A DNA stretch of 64,000 nucleotides from assembly GCF_002150685.1 (NCBI RefSeq), contig NZ_MSSW01000032.1, forward strand, positions 62,001-126,000. Direction: 5' to 3'. The notes under the pieces are model-generated. The model did not search any database, had not been told where the DNA came from, and saw only the letters and a list, made by a program, of their open reading frames with translations. Of the stretch, positions 23,151 to 33,147 are shown piece by piece; position 1 is the first letter of the stretch, and each line of letters starts with the position of its first letter. The translations under genes were made by a program, and so were the position numbers. Source of the DNA: Algoriphagus antarcticus (GTDB lineage: Bacteria; Bacteroidota; Bacteroidia; Cytophagales; Cyclobacteriaceae).

Positions 23151-25085
23151 ATGAGATTTGCTGACTTTCCATTTTTAAGGTATCTCCCTTTTATCTTGCT
23201 CGGGATTTTCTGGGGACAATCGCGATGGTCTCCGGACCTTCTCTCACTTGCAACACTCCTTTTACCAGTTTGGCTTGCCTATTCGATTTTGGTGTCAACT
23301 CTGGCCAAACGTAAAACTACCTTTCAGCCGAGTCCTTTAGCATATCTTGCTTTAATCGCTTTCGGGGCACTTCTGATCCAGCATAAACAGAATCAAATTG
23401 AGCTCAACTCCAATCTAACTGAAGCCGATTCCTACCTGGCGGAAGTGACGATGTATGATCAGCAAAAGCCTAATTCCTTCGAAAACTTATTGGAAGTGAA
23501 ATCAGTGCTTTTCGGAGGAACATGGAATGATGCGCAAGCAAAAGTCCTGGTTTACCACCAAAGTGAGAAACCGCTACAACCAGGGCAAATACTTTTGGTG
23601 AGGAAAATGCCTGAAACCATCGCAGGCGCTGTCAATCCTCATGAATTTAACTACAAGGAGTATCTGTCCAGGCAGGGGATTAATTACAGACAGTTTCTGG
23701 GAAAGGACTTTCGAGTAATTGATTCCATTCCTAAGAGTGGTTTTGATTATTTTTTGGTGCACTTGAGACATGATATTGGCGAGATGCTCAAGTCTAAGAT
23801 TCCCGATGAGAATTCTGCTCAAATCGCTTTAGCCTTACTTTTGGGACAGAAAAAGGAGCTGGATCCTACTATACGAGAAGCCTATACTCAAGCTGGAGTG
23901 ATGCATATTTTGGCAGTTTCGGGGCTTCATGTCGGGATAATCTATGCACTCTTTATCCTGATTCTAAAGCCTCTGAAACTAAAAAAGGAAAAGGCTAGGC
24001 TATACCTATTATTCGTGATTCTAGTTATCTGGCTTTATGCGTTTCTAACTGGACTTTCACCATCTGTGGTTCGGGCTGCCACGATGTTTTCCTTGCTGAC
24101 ACTTGGCCAAATGCGTGAGCGCCCACCATCGATTTATAATGTTTTAGCATTCTCAGCCATTCTGATGATTACGATAAACCCCGATGTGATCTATGAAGTC
24201 GGGTTTCAATTGTCTTATTTGGCAGTATTGGGAATTGTGATGATTCAGCCTTTGATACTGAATTTGTGGTTGCCGAGACATAAGATTTTAGAATATATCT
24301 GGCAACTGACTTCGGTAAGTCTCGCCGCACAACTGGTTACTTTTCCACTTTCCACCTTTTACTTCCATGTATTTCCCACATACTTTTTGTTAGGCAACTT
24401 GCTGATTTTGCCTTTGGCTTTTGTCATTATGCAAGTTGGAGTACCCTTGATGATTTTTGGCTGGATTCCAGTTTTGGGAGATGTCTTAGGCTGGATTTTG
24501 AGTTGGTTGATTTGGGTTCAAAATTGGATAGCTGATAGTATCCGATTGATTCCTGGTGGAAAATTGGATCGACTCACGATGGATTTCTCAGGGATGATTT
24601 TCGTGTGGGGTATACTCCTGATTCTTACTTTCTGGGAATTTGGTTCCAAAAGGAAACTGACTTGGCTGGCTTTGAGCCTCGTGTTTCTTTGGGTGGGAGT
24701 TCGGCTCTATTCCGAAATGAAAATTCCTTCCCAAGAGCTGATCGTTTATCAGGGAAAGAAATCACAGTTATTTGATTTCTCTCATTTTGGCAAATTGTAT
24801 TCTTGGAATCAAGGCTTTGAAGAAGGTGAAATCAGCTATTCAGTAGATCCGAATCGTGTTCGAAAGCATTGGTCACAAATCCCAAAATCATTGGTGTCTT
24901 TTCAGGATGACTCAGGAATAATAGAGTTTAAGGGAGCTGAATTCATTTTTCACCCTAAAGAAAAACAACTCCATTTTTTATCCTCCCCAAAATCAATTCA
25001 TTACTGGTCTGACGGGAAGTGGTTTGACTTACCGGCCACTGATTCACTTGCTGTGGATTCTTTGGCTTATAGAATACTTTTCTGA
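23151..25085 (+). CDS. ComEC/Rec2-family DNA uptake channel, short form
   Basis: A 644-residue polytopic inner-membrane protein. Two N-terminal TM helices precede a DUF4131/OB-like soluble domain. The competence core follows, with LALLLGQKKELDPTIREAYT, then AGVMHILAVSGLHVGII, the hallmark of ComEC, and about eight more TM helices up to residue 520. The C-terminus is a short soluble tail of about 120 residues without the HxHxDH metallo-beta-lactamase motif, so the nuclease-like domain is absent, as in many Bacteroidota members. Predicted role: passage of single-stranded DNA during natural transformation. Confidence 0.88.
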   Translation: MRFADFPFLRYLPFILLGIFWGQSRWSPDLLSLATLLLPVWLAYSILVSTLAKRKTTFQPSPLAYLALIAFGALLIQHKQNQIELNSNLTEADSYLAEVTMYDQQKPNSFENLLEVKSVLFGGTWNDAQAKVLVYHQSEKPLQPGQILLVRKMPETIAGAVNPHEFNYKEYLSRQGINYRQFLGKDFRVIDSIPKSGFDYFLVHLRHDIGEMLKSKIPDENSAQIALALLLGQKKELDPTIREAYTQAGVMHILAVSGLHVGIIYALFILILKPLKLKKEKARLYLLFVILVIWLYAFLTGLSPSVVRAATMFSLLTLGQMRERPPSIYNVLAFSAILMITINPDVIYEVGFQLSYLAVLGIVMIQPLILNLWLPRHKILEYIWQLTSVSLAAQLVTFPLSTFYFHVFPTYFLLGNLLILPLAFVIMQVGVPLMIFGWIPVLGDVLGWILSWLIWVQNWIADSIRLIPGGKLDRLTMDFSGMIFVWGILLILTFWEFGSKRKLTWLALSLVFLWVGVRLYSEMKIPSQELIVYQGKKSQLFDFSHFGKLYSWNQGFEEGEISYSVDPNRVRKHWSQIPKSLVSFQDDSGIIEFKGAEFIFHPKEKQLHFLSSPKSIHYWSDGKWFDLPATDSLAVDSLAYRILF

Positions 25086-25147
25086 GTTTGATTTTGCAAA
25101 GCCTGCTATAGAAACTAACTTGATCCCAAACCCAAATTGTAAATCAA

Positions 25148-25921
25148 ATGAGCGCTGTACTCACAGAGATCACCGATAGAATAGGAATTATCACGCTGAA
25201 TAGACCAGAAAAGCGCAATGCGCTTAGTCCTGAGTTAATTGCTGGGTTGCATCGCGCTTTTGAGGAAATGAATTCCAACGATGAGGTCAAAGTCATTGTG
25301 CTTAGATCTACCGGCAAGGCTTTTTGTGCAGGAGCAGATTTGGCGTATTTGCAGCAGCTTCAGGGTTTTTCATACGAGGAGAACCTAGAGGATAGTCGCA
25401 GATTGATGGCTTTGTTCAATTTGATTTATTGTCTGCCGAAAGTCGTGATTGCAGAGATTCAGGGACATGCTTTGGCTGGAGGATGCGGCCTGGCGACCGT
25501 CTGTGATTTCGCTTTTTCAGTTCCGGATGCGCTGTTTGGCTATACTGAGGTGAGAATTGGTTTTGTTCCAGCGCTGGTCTCTGTTTTTTTGCAGGAGCAA
25601 ATTGGTGCTGCCAAAACTCAGGAATTGTTGCTTTCGGGAGAGTTTATTTCTTCTACAAAAGCCGCTGAATTAGGCCTAATCACAGGCGTGGAGCCTTCTG
25701 AATTTCTAGGGAAATCCGTGCAAGAATTTGCATTAAAACTTATCACTCAGAATTCTGCTTTCTCCATGGGGAAAACCAAAACACTTTTGCGTCAGCTGAA
25801 TGAGATAGAGAGAAATAAATCACTGCAGCTAGCTGCAGAAGTCAATGCCACGGCTAGAGCTCACGATGACTGCAAGAAAGGAATTGCCGCTTTCTTAAAT
25901 AAAACTTCGCCAGATTGGTAA
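25148..25921 (+). CDS. Enoyl-CoA hydratase/isomerase family protein
   Basis: A 257-residue crotonase-fold protein. IITLNRPEKRNALSPELIAG, GKAFCAGADLAYLQQL (oxyanion hole) and GHALAGGCGLATVCDF (second oxyanion strand) are typical. The position that often carries the second glutamate reads RIGFVPALVSVFL, so it may be a methylglutaconyl-CoA hydratase-like or isomerase-like member rather than a classical hydratase. Its stop abuts the recQ start with no gap, so the two form an operon. Confidence 0.88.
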   Translation: MSAVLTEITDRIGIITLNRPEKRNALSPELIAGLHRAFEEMNSNDEVKVIVLRSTGKAFCAGADLAYLQQLQGFSYEENLEDSRRLMALFNLIYCLPKVVIAEIQGHALAGGCGLATVCDFAFSVPDALFGYTEVRIGFVPALVSVFLQEQIGAAKTQELLLSGEFISSTKAAELGLITGVEPSEFLGKSVQEFALKLITQNSAFSMGKTKTLLRQLNEIERNKSLQLAAEVNATARAHDDCKKGIAAFLNKTSPDW

Positions 25922-27844
25922 ATGCTAAATCGCGCCACTGAAATCCTTCATCAAGTTTTTGGGCACGCTGACTTTCGGCCTGTCCAAAAAGAAATTATCC
26001 AGTCGGTTCTGAGTGGGGCGGATACGCTTGCGCTTTTGCCGACAGGCGGAGGAAAATCGCTTTGCTATCAGATTCCAGGTTTGGCGATGGATGGGATCTG
26101 TCTGGTCATAAGTCCGCTGATTGCCTTGATGAAGGATCAGGTGGATGCGTTGAAATCCAAAGGGATAAAGGCCGCTGCGATTTACTCTGGAATGAGTTAT
26201 CGGGAGATCGACCGTACGCTGGACAATTGCATTTATGGTGATTACAAGTTTTTATACGTTTCGCCAGAGCGGTTGAAAGCCGAGCTTTTTGTCGAGCGTT
26301 TTCGGCAGATGAAGGTTAATCTGATCGCGGTGGATGAGGCGCATTGTATTTCCCAGTGGGGGTATGATTTTCGTCCGCCTTATTTGGAGATTGCGTTGAT
26401 TCGTCCCTATCACCCAAAAGTCCCTGTTTTAGCCCTGACCGCCTCCGCTACCCCGCAAGTTTGTGCGGATATTATGGAGCGACTGGAGATGAAAAAGCCA
26501 GCGGAATTTCATCAGAGTTTCGCACGAAAAAATCTCAGCTACAGTGTTCGACTCGTGGAAAACAAACTTGAAAAAGGACTGGAAATACTCAGTAGAATCG
26601 GTGGGACAGCGATCTGGTATGTGAGGAATCGGCAGGGGACTCATCAAATTGCCAAAGCTTTGGGGCAGTTGGGGATTTCGGCTTCTGCCTATCACGCAGG
26701 CTTGTCTATGCAAGACCGAGCCAAGCGGCAAGAGGCTTGGATGAAAAATGAAGTTCGTGTGATGGTGAGTACCAATGCCTTTGGGATGGGGATCGACAAG
26801 CCAGATGTGCGAGTAGTTATTCACAGTGATTTGCCCGAAAATGTGGAGAATTACTATCAGGAGGCAGGGCGTGCGGGACGTGATGAAGGGAAAGCATATG
26901 GGGTTCTGCTAGCTAATAACCAAGATTTCGAAACCGTTTTAAAACGCGCAGAATTAGTTTATCCCCCCTTAGATTTTGTGAGGCGAGTATATCAATGTCT
27001 GGCGAATTACTACCGTATTGCAGTAGGTAGCAACATGCTGAGCAGTTTTGATTTTGAGTGGAATGAATTTGCAAACACGTACGAGTTGGGTGTTTTGGAG
27101 ACGTTTTATGCGCTGAAATTATTGGAAGAGGAGGGTTTTATCGGGCTGAGCGAAAGCTATTATTCGCCTTCCAAAATCCATTTTACCGTAGATCCCTCGA
27201 GATTGTATGAGATTCAGATCGCTTACGCAAAGCTGGATCCGGTGGTGAAAATCATCATGAGGACTTATGGAGGAAATGTCTTTTCGGAATACATAAAAAT
27301 CCAGGAAGCTAAGCTTGCCAAGTCTCTTAATATCTATGAAAATGAGGTGATCAAATCACTCAAGCAGCTGGAGCAACTGGAAGTGATGGTCTATGATCAG
27401 CGGAAGGATAAGCCACAGATTACTTTTTTGACCCCACGATATGATGCTGGGAAAATGCCACTCAATTTTAAACGAATAGAACTCCGGAGAGGGTTGACCC
27501 TAGAAAAGGCTCAAAGTATGGTAAAGTATGGTCAACAAACGCAGCTTTGTCGCACACAGTTTATTCAGGAATATTTCGGAGAAAATACAGATCAGCAGTG
27601 CGGAGTGTGTGATATATGCCTAATGCAGCGTAAGTCTAGTAATCCAGAAATGACAGAAACCAAGCTTAGAAATAGGATTCTCGAAACTTTAAGCAGCGCT
27701 GGTGAGTTATCAGAAAAGCAACTATTCCAAAGTATTCGCCTGCCCTCGGCTGAAAAAAACCTTCGAGTTTTGCGCATTTTACAAGATCAGGGATATATTA
27801 CACTTCTCGCTTCTGGCAGCTACGCACTAACAACTCATGAGTAA
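25922..27844 (+). CDS. RecQ-family DNA helicase (short paralogue)
   Basis: A 640-residue 3'-5' helicase. Motif I LLPTGGGKSLCYQIPG is near residues 39-54, motif II AVDEAHCISQWGYDFR near 136-151, motif VI YYQEAGRAGRDEG near 316-328. A zinc cluster C...C-x2-C-x2-C (CRTQFIQEYF...CGVCDIC) is near 540-565, followed by a C-terminal winged-helix-like end. No recognisable HRDC domain, in contrast to the longer RecQ at 54725-56902. Role: DNA repair and recombination. The 3' end overlaps the next gene by 8 nt. Confidence 0.9.
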   Translation: MLNRATEILHQVFGHADFRPVQKEIIQSVLSGADTLALLPTGGGKSLCYQIPGLAMDGICLVISPLIALMKDQVDALKSKGIKAAAIYSGMSYREIDRTLDNCIYGDYKFLYVSPERLKAELFVERFRQMKVNLIAVDEAHCISQWGYDFRPPYLEIALIRPYHPKVPVLALTASATPQVCADIMERLEMKKPAEFHQSFARKNLSYSVRLVENKLEKGLEILSRIGGTAIWYVRNRQGTHQIAKALGQLGISASAYHAGLSMQDRAKRQEAWMKNEVRVMVSTNAFGMGIDKPDVRVVIHSDLPENVENYYQEAGRAGRDEGKAYGVLLANNQDFETVLKRAELVYPPLDFVRRVYQCLANYYRIAVGSNMLSSFDFEWNEFANTYELGVLETFYALKLLEEEGFIGLSESYYSPSKIHFTVDPSRLYEIQIAYAKLDPVVKIIMRTYGGNVFSEYIKIQEAKLAKSLNIYENEVIKSLKQLEQLEVMVYDQRKDKPQITFLTPRYDAGKMPLNFKRIELRRGLTLEKAQSMVKYGQQTQLCRTQFIQEYFGENTDQQCGVCDICLMQRKSSNPEMTETKLRNRILETLSSAGELSEKQLFQSIRLPSAEKNLRVLRILQDQGYITLLASGSYALTTHE

Positions 27845-28445
27845 TTTTCTCGACGATTTATTCAACAAGGTTTTCAATTCATCGGCAAAAACTCCGATGA
27901 CACACAAGGAGAATATTCTGTATAAAGAAGAGGAAATAGTACATGCCAAAAAATGGATGAACTCGAAGGAGGGCGATGAGCTTTTTGCTCAAATCTCCAA
28001 GGCCTACCATTTCAAAACCATACAAATCCAGGAGCGTCCACAAATTCATATTTTGGAATCGAAGTATGCCAGAGGTTTTGCGATTACCTATGAAGCTCCA
28101 TTGGATGAGCAAACATTTTCACTGCTTTTCTTGGCTTTAGCCCATAGAGTTTTAGCTTTGGGATACAGAAAAGTTAGTTTGGATAGGAAAATGGAAGAAA
28201 TAAACGAACAGGTGAAAGTCACAGACAAGTATTATTTCAAACCACCCCTGAAGGACATTGTAGAGAATCAGTTGATTTCTCAGCTCTATGGCAATATTGC
28301 TATTGAGAAAATAAGCGTAAACAACCAGCCCAATTACCTCAAGGTATTAGCGACGTTTTATTCGGACAGGCAATACCAAGACCCCAAACCTTTCGATCAA
28401 TTTCTTGATCACTTATTTGAAGCAACCCATGATGGACAGAATTAA
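27837..28445 (+). CDS. Conserved-type hypothetical protein
   Basis: A 202-residue soluble protein (MSNFLDDLFNKVFNSSAKTP). No signal peptide or TM. The middle (FAITYEAPLDEQTFSLLFLA, HRVLALGYRKVSLDRKM) and the K-x-TDKYYFKPPL stretch look like a folded alpha/beta domain. I do not recognise the family. It is locked into an operon by overlaps with recQ upstream and the NUDIX gene downstream. Confidence 0.75.
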   Translation: MSNFLDDLFNKVFNSSAKTPMTHKENILYKEEEIVHAKKWMNSKEGDELFAQISKAYHFKTIQIQERPQIHILESKYARGFAITYEAPLDEQTFSLLFLALAHRVLALGYRKVSLDRKMEEINEQVKVTDKYYFKPPLKDIVENQLISQLYGNIAIEKISVNNQPNYLKVLATFYSDRQYQDPKPFDQFLDHLFEATHDGQN

Positions 28446-28983
28446 CTTAAAAGAGCAACTAGGAAGATATCGGACGCCATACGAGGAGGAAGCTGGTTTT
28501 ATTCAGGATTTTTTGGATTTGACAGAAGATCCACTTGCATACGGGAGGGAGCGGTTGGATGGTCATTTCACGGCTTCAGCTTGGATCGTAAATCGTAAGC
28601 GCACGCATACCTTGCTCACGCTTCATCGCAAACTTGGCAGGTGGCTTCAGCTCGGTGGGCATGCGGATGGCAACGAAGATTTGCTGGAAGTATCCATGAA
28701 AGAGGCGAATGAAGAAAGCGGTTTGAAGAGTTTGGAGTTTGTGGATAAGACAATTTTTGACTTGGATAAACACATTATCCCCGAGCGTCCGCACGTACCT
28801 GAGCATTTTCATTTCGATGTGCGATATATTCTGGAGGCGGATCTCTATGAACCTTTGACTAAAAGTGACGAAAGCATTTCTTTGGCTTGGGTAGCATTTG
28901 ACTCTGTACAGGATGTGATTGGGTACAATCCTTCCATCCTTCGAATGCTAGAAAAAACCAGTAAATCTGAAATTCTCCTTTGA
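28429..28983 (+). CDS. NUDIX hydrolase
   Basis: A 184-residue NUDIX-fold pyrophosphohydrolase. The NUDIX box is GGHADGNEDLLEVSMKEANE, continuing ESGL, matching GX5EX7xEUXEEXGU with K in place of the usual R. The start is one of two adjacent ATGs (28429, 28432) inside the preceding gene. A TTG at 28405 is unlikely. Substrate unknown. The ARTPYEEEAGFIQDF-like N-terminus suggests the subgroup that hydrolyses small nucleoside diphosphate derivatives. Confidence 0.85.
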   Translation: MMDRINLKEQLGRYRTPYEEEAGFIQDFLDLTEDPLAYGRERLDGHFTASAWIVNRKRTHTLLTLHRKLGRWLQLGGHADGNEDLLEVSMKEANEESGLKSLEFVDKTIFDLDKHIIPERPHVPEHFHFDVRYILEADLYEPLTKSDESISLAWVAFDSVQDVIGYNPSILRMLEKTSKSEILL

Positions 28984-29420
28984 TGATGAAGCCTGACCCC
29001 GCTCAGCTACAGCGTGAGATTGAATTTTCCTTGCCTATTCAGATTAGATTCTCAGATATTGACGGCTATATGCATGTCAATAATGGCGTGTATTTCAATT
29101 ATTTCGAGCATGCCAGGGCCGTCTTTCTTTTTCAAGTCTGTGATTGGAATGTGATGGAAGTAGGTACTGTGGTCGGTAGAATCGAAATGGATTATTACCG
29201 ACCAATTCATATCGATGATACGGTGAAGGCTCTCGTGAAATGCAGTAGAGTAGGAAACTCTTCCTTTGATTTAGAGCAATATTTAGTAGGAGAAACTAAA
29301 GGCGGAGAACCATATACTTTTGCAAAAAGCAAATCCATTCTCGTCTCTGTAGATATGAAAACGATGAAGCCTATGCCGCTTCCAAATAACTATCGGGCAA
29401 AACTTCAGCCTGAGTCCTGA
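28983..29420 (+). CDS. Acyl-CoA thioesterase, 4HBT hotdog fold
   Basis: A 145-residue thioesterase. IRFSDIDGYMHVNNGVYFNY, then FEHARAVFLFQV, is the DxDxxxHVNN...Y..E.AR motif of 4-hydroxybenzoyl-CoA thioesterase-like (YbgC/FadM) proteins, with Asp as catalytic residue. The ATG at 28983 overlaps the NUDIX stop (TGATG). It ends the enoyl-CoA hydratase-recQ-NUDIX cluster. Predicted cytoplasmic hydrolysis of acyl-CoA esters. Confidence 0.88.
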   Translation: MMKPDPAQLQREIEFSLPIQIRFSDIDGYMHVNNGVYFNYFEHARAVFLFQVCDWNVMEVGTVVGRIEMDYYRPIHIDDTVKALVKCSRVGNSSFDLEQYLVGETKGGEPYTFAKSKSILVSVDMKTMKPMPLPNNYRAKLQPES

Positions 29421-29461
29421 TAAAAAGGACTCGTTCCTTATCTTTGCGCAAAATTTAAGCT

Positions 29462-30175
29462 GTGAAAAAACTATATATAGTAACCTTGCTTATAGCGGGA
29501 TTGATGGGTTGTAGCCCAAGTGAAGAAGAATTATTGAAAGCAGGTATTCAACAGATGGATACCCAGAATTGGGGTGAAGCGATCATTTTATTTGACCGAG
29601 TGCTGGAAATAAACCCTGCAAATGGAACAGCATTGAACGCAAAAGGTGCTGCGCTTTTTCAAGAGGAAAAATATGAGGATGCAATCCCGGTTTTTACAGC
29701 AGCAATTGATGCGGATTCAGCCAGTTACAAAGCTTGGTTTAACCGTGGAAATGCCAACCTGAAGCTGGAGAATTTCAAAAATGCAGTTTCTGACTACAAT
29801 ATGGCAACGTTACTAGATCCAGCACAAACCGATATTTATTATAACCGAGGCCTGGCATTGCTGGGGATGGAGGAGTACGAAGATGCTATGCTGGATTTTG
29901 ACGCTGCACTGCGAGTAGAGCCAAATCAAGCGCTGGTTCACTTCAATCGTGGCAAAGCACAACTCGGAAATAATGATCCTGGAGGAGCGATGCAGTCTTT
30001 GACCGAGGCGATTAACCTAGACGGAAAAAATGCCGCGGCATATTACCTTATGGGAGTCACGAGAATGTCTGCTTTGGGAGAAGCTGAAAAAGAAGAAGGC
30101 TGTGCTGATCTCAAAATGGCGCTACAACTTGGCTACACAGAAGCCAAAACTTGGATAGACGATTTCTGCGAGTAA
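29462..30175 (+). CDS. TPR-repeat lipoprotein
   Basis: A 237-residue protein with a GTG start. Lipoprotein signal: MKKLYIVTLLIAGLMGCSPS, lipobox LMGC with Cys17. The mature part contains about five tetratricopeptide repeats (for example GWEAIILFDRVL-like, YEDAIPVFTAAIDADSASYK, NFKNAVSDYN, YEDAMLDFDAALRVEP), so it should be a protein-protein scaffold in the periplasm or outer membrane. It ends one base before sua5. Confidence 0.88.
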   Translation: MKKLYIVTLLIAGLMGCSPSEEELLKAGIQQMDTQNWGEAIILFDRVLEINPANGTALNAKGAALFQEEKYEDAIPVFTAAIDADSASYKAWFNRGNANLKLENFKNAVSDYNMATLLDPAQTDIYYNRGLALLGMEEYEDAMLDFDAALRVEPNQALVHFNRGKAQLGNNDPGGAMQSLTEAINLDGKNAAAYYLMGVTRMSALGEAEKEEGCADLKMALQLGYTEAKTWIDDFCE

Positions 30176-30176
30176 A

Positions 30177-31142
30177 ATGGCAGTGATAGGGCAGGACATA
30201 TCGCAGGCAAGAAGAGTTCTGGAGGCAGGTGACTTAGTCGCTATTCCCACGGAAACCGTGTATGGTTTGGCTGGAAATGCACTGAATGCTACGGCGGTAG
30301 CTTCCATTTTTGATACTAAAAATCGCCCTAGCTTTGATCCCTTGATTATTCATGTGCCTTCTCTTTTGGTAGCGCAAAACTATGTTATTGAAATTCCAGA
30401 GCCACTTCGCAAGCTTGCCGAACACTTTTGGCCAGGACCCCTTACGCTTTTACTTCCAAGGGCGACTAGCATTCCGGATATCGTAACCTCAGGTTTGGAT
30501 CGTGTGGCTGTTCGTGTTCCTGATCATCCGCTCACTTTAGAATTGCTCGCTCAGTTAGACTATCCTTTGGCTGCGCCGAGTGCAAATCCCTTTGGATACA
30601 TCAGCCCTACGTCACCACAACATGTAGATGCACAGCTAGGCACGAGGATCTCCTACATTCTGGATGGCGGAAAATGCAAAGTAGGCTTGGAAAGTACGAT
30701 AGTGGGAATGGAAGGAAATGATATCGTCGTTTACCGACTTGGCGGGTTGGAGATCTCAGAGATCGAGAGAATAGTCGGGCAAGTAAAAGTGAAAAGTCAT
30801 AGTACTTCAAATCCCCAAGCACCTGGTTTGCTGGAAAGCCATTATGCGCCTTCCAAGCCATTTTTGATAGGCAACCTGGATGAATTGATTTCAAAGTACC
30901 AAAGTCAAGGAATTGATTTTGCTGTGCTCTCTCTTGCTAAAACATTCTCATTTATTCCTTCGGAAAATCAAATTGCATTAAGTGCAAGGTCAAATTTGAA
31001 AGAGGCGGCTACCCATCTTTTTGCCGCTATGAGAATGCTGGATGAGTCAAATACCGCAGTGATTTTGGCAGAGCTGATGCCTGAAACTGGCCTTGGAAGA
31101 GCCATTAATGATCGCTTGAAGAGGGCTTCTACCAAGGCGTAA
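30177..31142 (+). CDS. Threonylcarbamoyl-AMP synthase (Sua5 type)
   Basis: A 321-residue enzyme that makes threonylcarbamoyl-adenylate from threonine, bicarbonate and ATP for the t6A37 modification of tRNAs reading ANN codons. The N-terminal YrdC domain shows IPTETVYGLAGNALN, RPSFDPLIIHVPS, HFWPGPLTLLLPR, VAVRVPDHP and PLAAPSANPFGYISPT. A linker with PQAPGLLESHYAPS leads to the C-terminal Sua5 domain, so this is the long Sua5 form rather than TsaC. Confidence 0.93.
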   Translation: MAVIGQDISQARRVLEAGDLVAIPTETVYGLAGNALNATAVASIFDTKNRPSFDPLIIHVPSLLVAQNYVIEIPEPLRKLAEHFWPGPLTLLLPRATSIPDIVTSGLDRVAVRVPDHPLTLELLAQLDYPLAAPSANPFGYISPTSPQHVDAQLGTRISYILDGGKCKVGLESTIVGMEGNDIVVYRLGGLEISEIERIVGQVKVKSHSTSNPQAPGLLESHYAPSKPFLIGNLDELISKYQSQGIDFAVLSLAKTFSFIPSENQIALSARSNLKEAATHLFAAMRMLDESNTAVILAELMPETGLGRAINDRLKRASTKA

Positions 31143-31264
31143 ATCCTATTTCCTGTATTTCTTAACAAATTGATCCTGGCGGAAAGTCGATTTTTGCCGT
31201 AATCTTTGATAAATTCACAACTGATTTTTATCTATTTAATTAATCAAAAGCTATTAACCATACT

Positions 31265-32464
31265 ATGAACTCTAGAATCAAAAATGTAGATAACCTTAGT
31301 TTTGCAGGCAAGAAGGCGCTCGTGAGAGTGGATTTCAATGTTCCTTTGGACGACAAATTGAATGTAACTGACGATAATAGAATCCAGGCTGCGCTACCTA
31401 CGATCAATAAAATATTGAAGGATGGCGGATCTGTGATTTTGATGTCTCACTTGGGCAGACCGAAATCTGGGTTTGAAGATAAATTTTCTCTAAATAATAT
31501 TGTAGTAGAATTGGAGAAAGCGCTGGAAAGACCAGTGAAGTTTGCTCAGGACTGTATCGGTCGAGAAGCACAGATGCTGGCAAAAGGCCTGAAACCGGGC
31601 GAAGTATTGCTTCTTGAAAACCTTAGATTCCACAAGGAAGAAGAAAAAGGCGATAAGGACTTTGCCGAAAAGCTTTCCAAACTTGGAGATGTATATGTGA
31701 ATGATGCCTTCGGCACTGCACATAGAGCCCATGCTTCTACAGCAGTGATTGCCCAGTTTTTCAATGATAAGGTTTGTGGATACTTGATGCTTTCTGAGTT
31801 GAAAAATGCTGATAAAGTATTAGATAATCCTGAGAGGCCATACACGGCTATCATGGGCGGTGCCAAAATCGCCGATAAAATTATGATCATTGAGCAATTG
31901 CTCAATAAAGTAGATAACCTGATAATAGGTGGAGGCATGTCCTATACATTTGCCAAAGCACAAGGAGGTTCAATTGGTGATTCCCTTTTGGAAGCTGACA
32001 AACTTGACTTCGTTTTGGAATTGATGGAAACAGCTAAAGCAAAGGGTGTAAACTTGGTTCTTCCTGTAGATACAGTGATTTCCAAAGCTTTTGCAAATGA
32101 TGCGGAGCAAGGAATGGCTGATAAAGGCGAAATACCTGATGGCTGGATGGGCTTGGATATCGGGCCAAAAACGCGCGAATTGTTCGCTGAAGTAATAGCT
32201 AAATCAAAGACTATCCTTTGGAATGGCCCTATGGGTGTATTCGAAATGGATTCGTTTGACAAAGGGACTAAGGCTGTAGCCGAAGCGGTAGTGGCGGCGA
32301 CTAAAGCTGGTGCATATTCACTTATCGGTGGAGGCGACTCTGCTGCTGCGGTTAATAAATTTGGATTTGGAGAGGATGTTTCCTTCGTTTCCACAGGGGG
32401 AGGAGCCTTGCTAGAACATATGGAAGGTAAAGTGCTTCCGGGTGTTGCTGCGTTGGAACCGTAA
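31265..32464 (+). CDS. pgk: Phosphoglycerate kinase
   Basis: A 399-residue glycolytic enzyme that transfers phosphate between 1,3-bisphosphoglycerate and [44 protein letters not shown], the [10 protein letters not shown] nucleotide loop and the C-terminal [19 protein letters not shown] are all present. Length is normal. It is a single gene followed by a terminator. Confidence 0.96.
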   Translation: MNSRIKNVDNLSFAGKKALVRVDFNVPLDDKLNVTDDNRIQAALPTINKILKDGGSVILMSHLGRPKSGFEDKFSLNNIVVELEKALERPVKFAQDCIGREAQMLAKGLKPGEVLLLENLRFHKEEEKGDKDFAEKLSKLGDVYVNDAFGTAHRAHASTAVIAQFFNDKVCGYLMLSELKNADKVLDNPERPYTAIMGGAKIADKIMIIEQLLNKVDNLIIGGGMSYTFAKAQGGSIGDSLLEADKLDFVLELMETAKAKGVNLVLPVDTVISKAFANDAEQGMADKGEIPDGWMGLDIGPKTRELFAEVIAKSKTILWNGPMGVFEMDSFDKGTKAVAEAVVAATKAGAYSLIGGGDSAAAVNKFGFGEDVSFVSTGGGALLEHMEGKVLPGVAALEP

Positions 32465-32485
32465 TATGATATAATATCCTGTACA

Positions 32486-32523
32486 GACCTTTGAGGTTTC
32501 CAAAACCTCGAAGGTCTTTTTTT
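32486..32523 (+). terminator. pgk terminator, a GACCTTCGAGGTTT-type hairpin
   Basis: A 14-bp stem (32486-32499 with 32503-32516, one wobble) followed by seven T. Half of the same motif (AAAACCTCTAAGGTC + T-run) recurs at 33839-33860, so this palindrome belongs to a dispersed family. Confidence 0.75.
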
Positions 32524-32985
32524 GAAATATATTTTTTGCCGCAAAATGCACAAAGGGTGGCGCGGAGAACGCAACTTATTATTCAGCAGTGATTCATTAT
32601 TTTCAATCTTGAATCTCTATCCTAGGATTTTTAATTTGAACACCACGCGCCTTGCAGCTATTTGTATAAGGGAAGAAAAATAAATTTGACTGTTCGCAAT
32701 GTTGCACATACTGTCTTCGAATCAATGGTAGAGGTTCAATTTCGGCTAATCTCCCTTCCGATAGCCTTCGGGACTAAGGGGGCAAGGGGGATTTTTTCGT
32801 GTGAAAAACGTACTTAATTTGGGTATGTGCAAGATCGTGGATAATCATAAAAATAAATATGCTGCTGCTGTAGCTAGATTATAATGGTAGATTCTTAGTG
32901 GGATAGTTTTCGGATCCATATATTCAGTGAGGTCTTTAACTGATTGACGATAAAGAAGTAATAAAGTATTTAATATCTTTTAGCT
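32524..32985. other. Gene-free, repeat-bearing stretch
   Basis: It contains a hairpin-plus-GGATTTTTAAT element (32591-32635), a degenerate palindrome TTCCGATAGCCTTCGGGA (32756-32773) and otherwise AT-rich DNA without a supportable open frame. Confidence 0.5.
32591..32635. repeat. Hairpin element ending in GGATTTTTAAT, copy 1
   Basis: GATTCA...TGAATC pairs around an A/T loop, followed after a few bases by CCTAGGATTTTTAAT. The same plan recurs at 33762-33813 and 36072-36115 with different stem sequences. Confidence 0.55.
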
Positions 32986-33147
32986 ATGGGAACCGACGAC
33001 GACATTACAGATTTTCTCAAAGAATTAGATGGAAAGCTCAAACAAGAGATGCCGAGAATCCGAAGAGAAATCAAAGTTTATGAAGAAAAATCAAGAGAAG
33101 GGAAATTAACTATGACTCCTATTCCTTCGCCACAATTCGGTGGATAA
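32986..33147 (+). CDS. Small acidic/basic protein upstream of the zeta toxin, probable antitoxin-like partner
   Basis: A 53-residue open frame (MGTDDDITDFLKELDGKLKQ...RIRREIKVYEEKSREGKL) that overlaps the zeta-toxin start by 8 nt. It is a charged helical protein ending in TPIPSPQFGG. Small open frames before zeta-type kinases commonly act as antitoxin or accessory subunit. Here that is inferred from position. The gene itself is intact while the downstream toxin is not. Confidence 0.5.
   Translation: MGTDDDITDFLKELDGKLKQEMPRIRREIKVYEEKSREGKLTMTPIPSPQFGG

Noticed and set aside
23151-25085. comEC as a truncated gene because it lacks the metallo-beta-lactamase domain
   Set aside because: The frame has a natural end with a soluble tail, and short ComEC forms are common in this phylum, so I do not call it broken.
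31942-32574. 210-codon minus-strand frame over the end of pgk
   Set aside because: Antisense shadow of a highly conserved gene, proline/serine-rich and extending through the pgk terminator.
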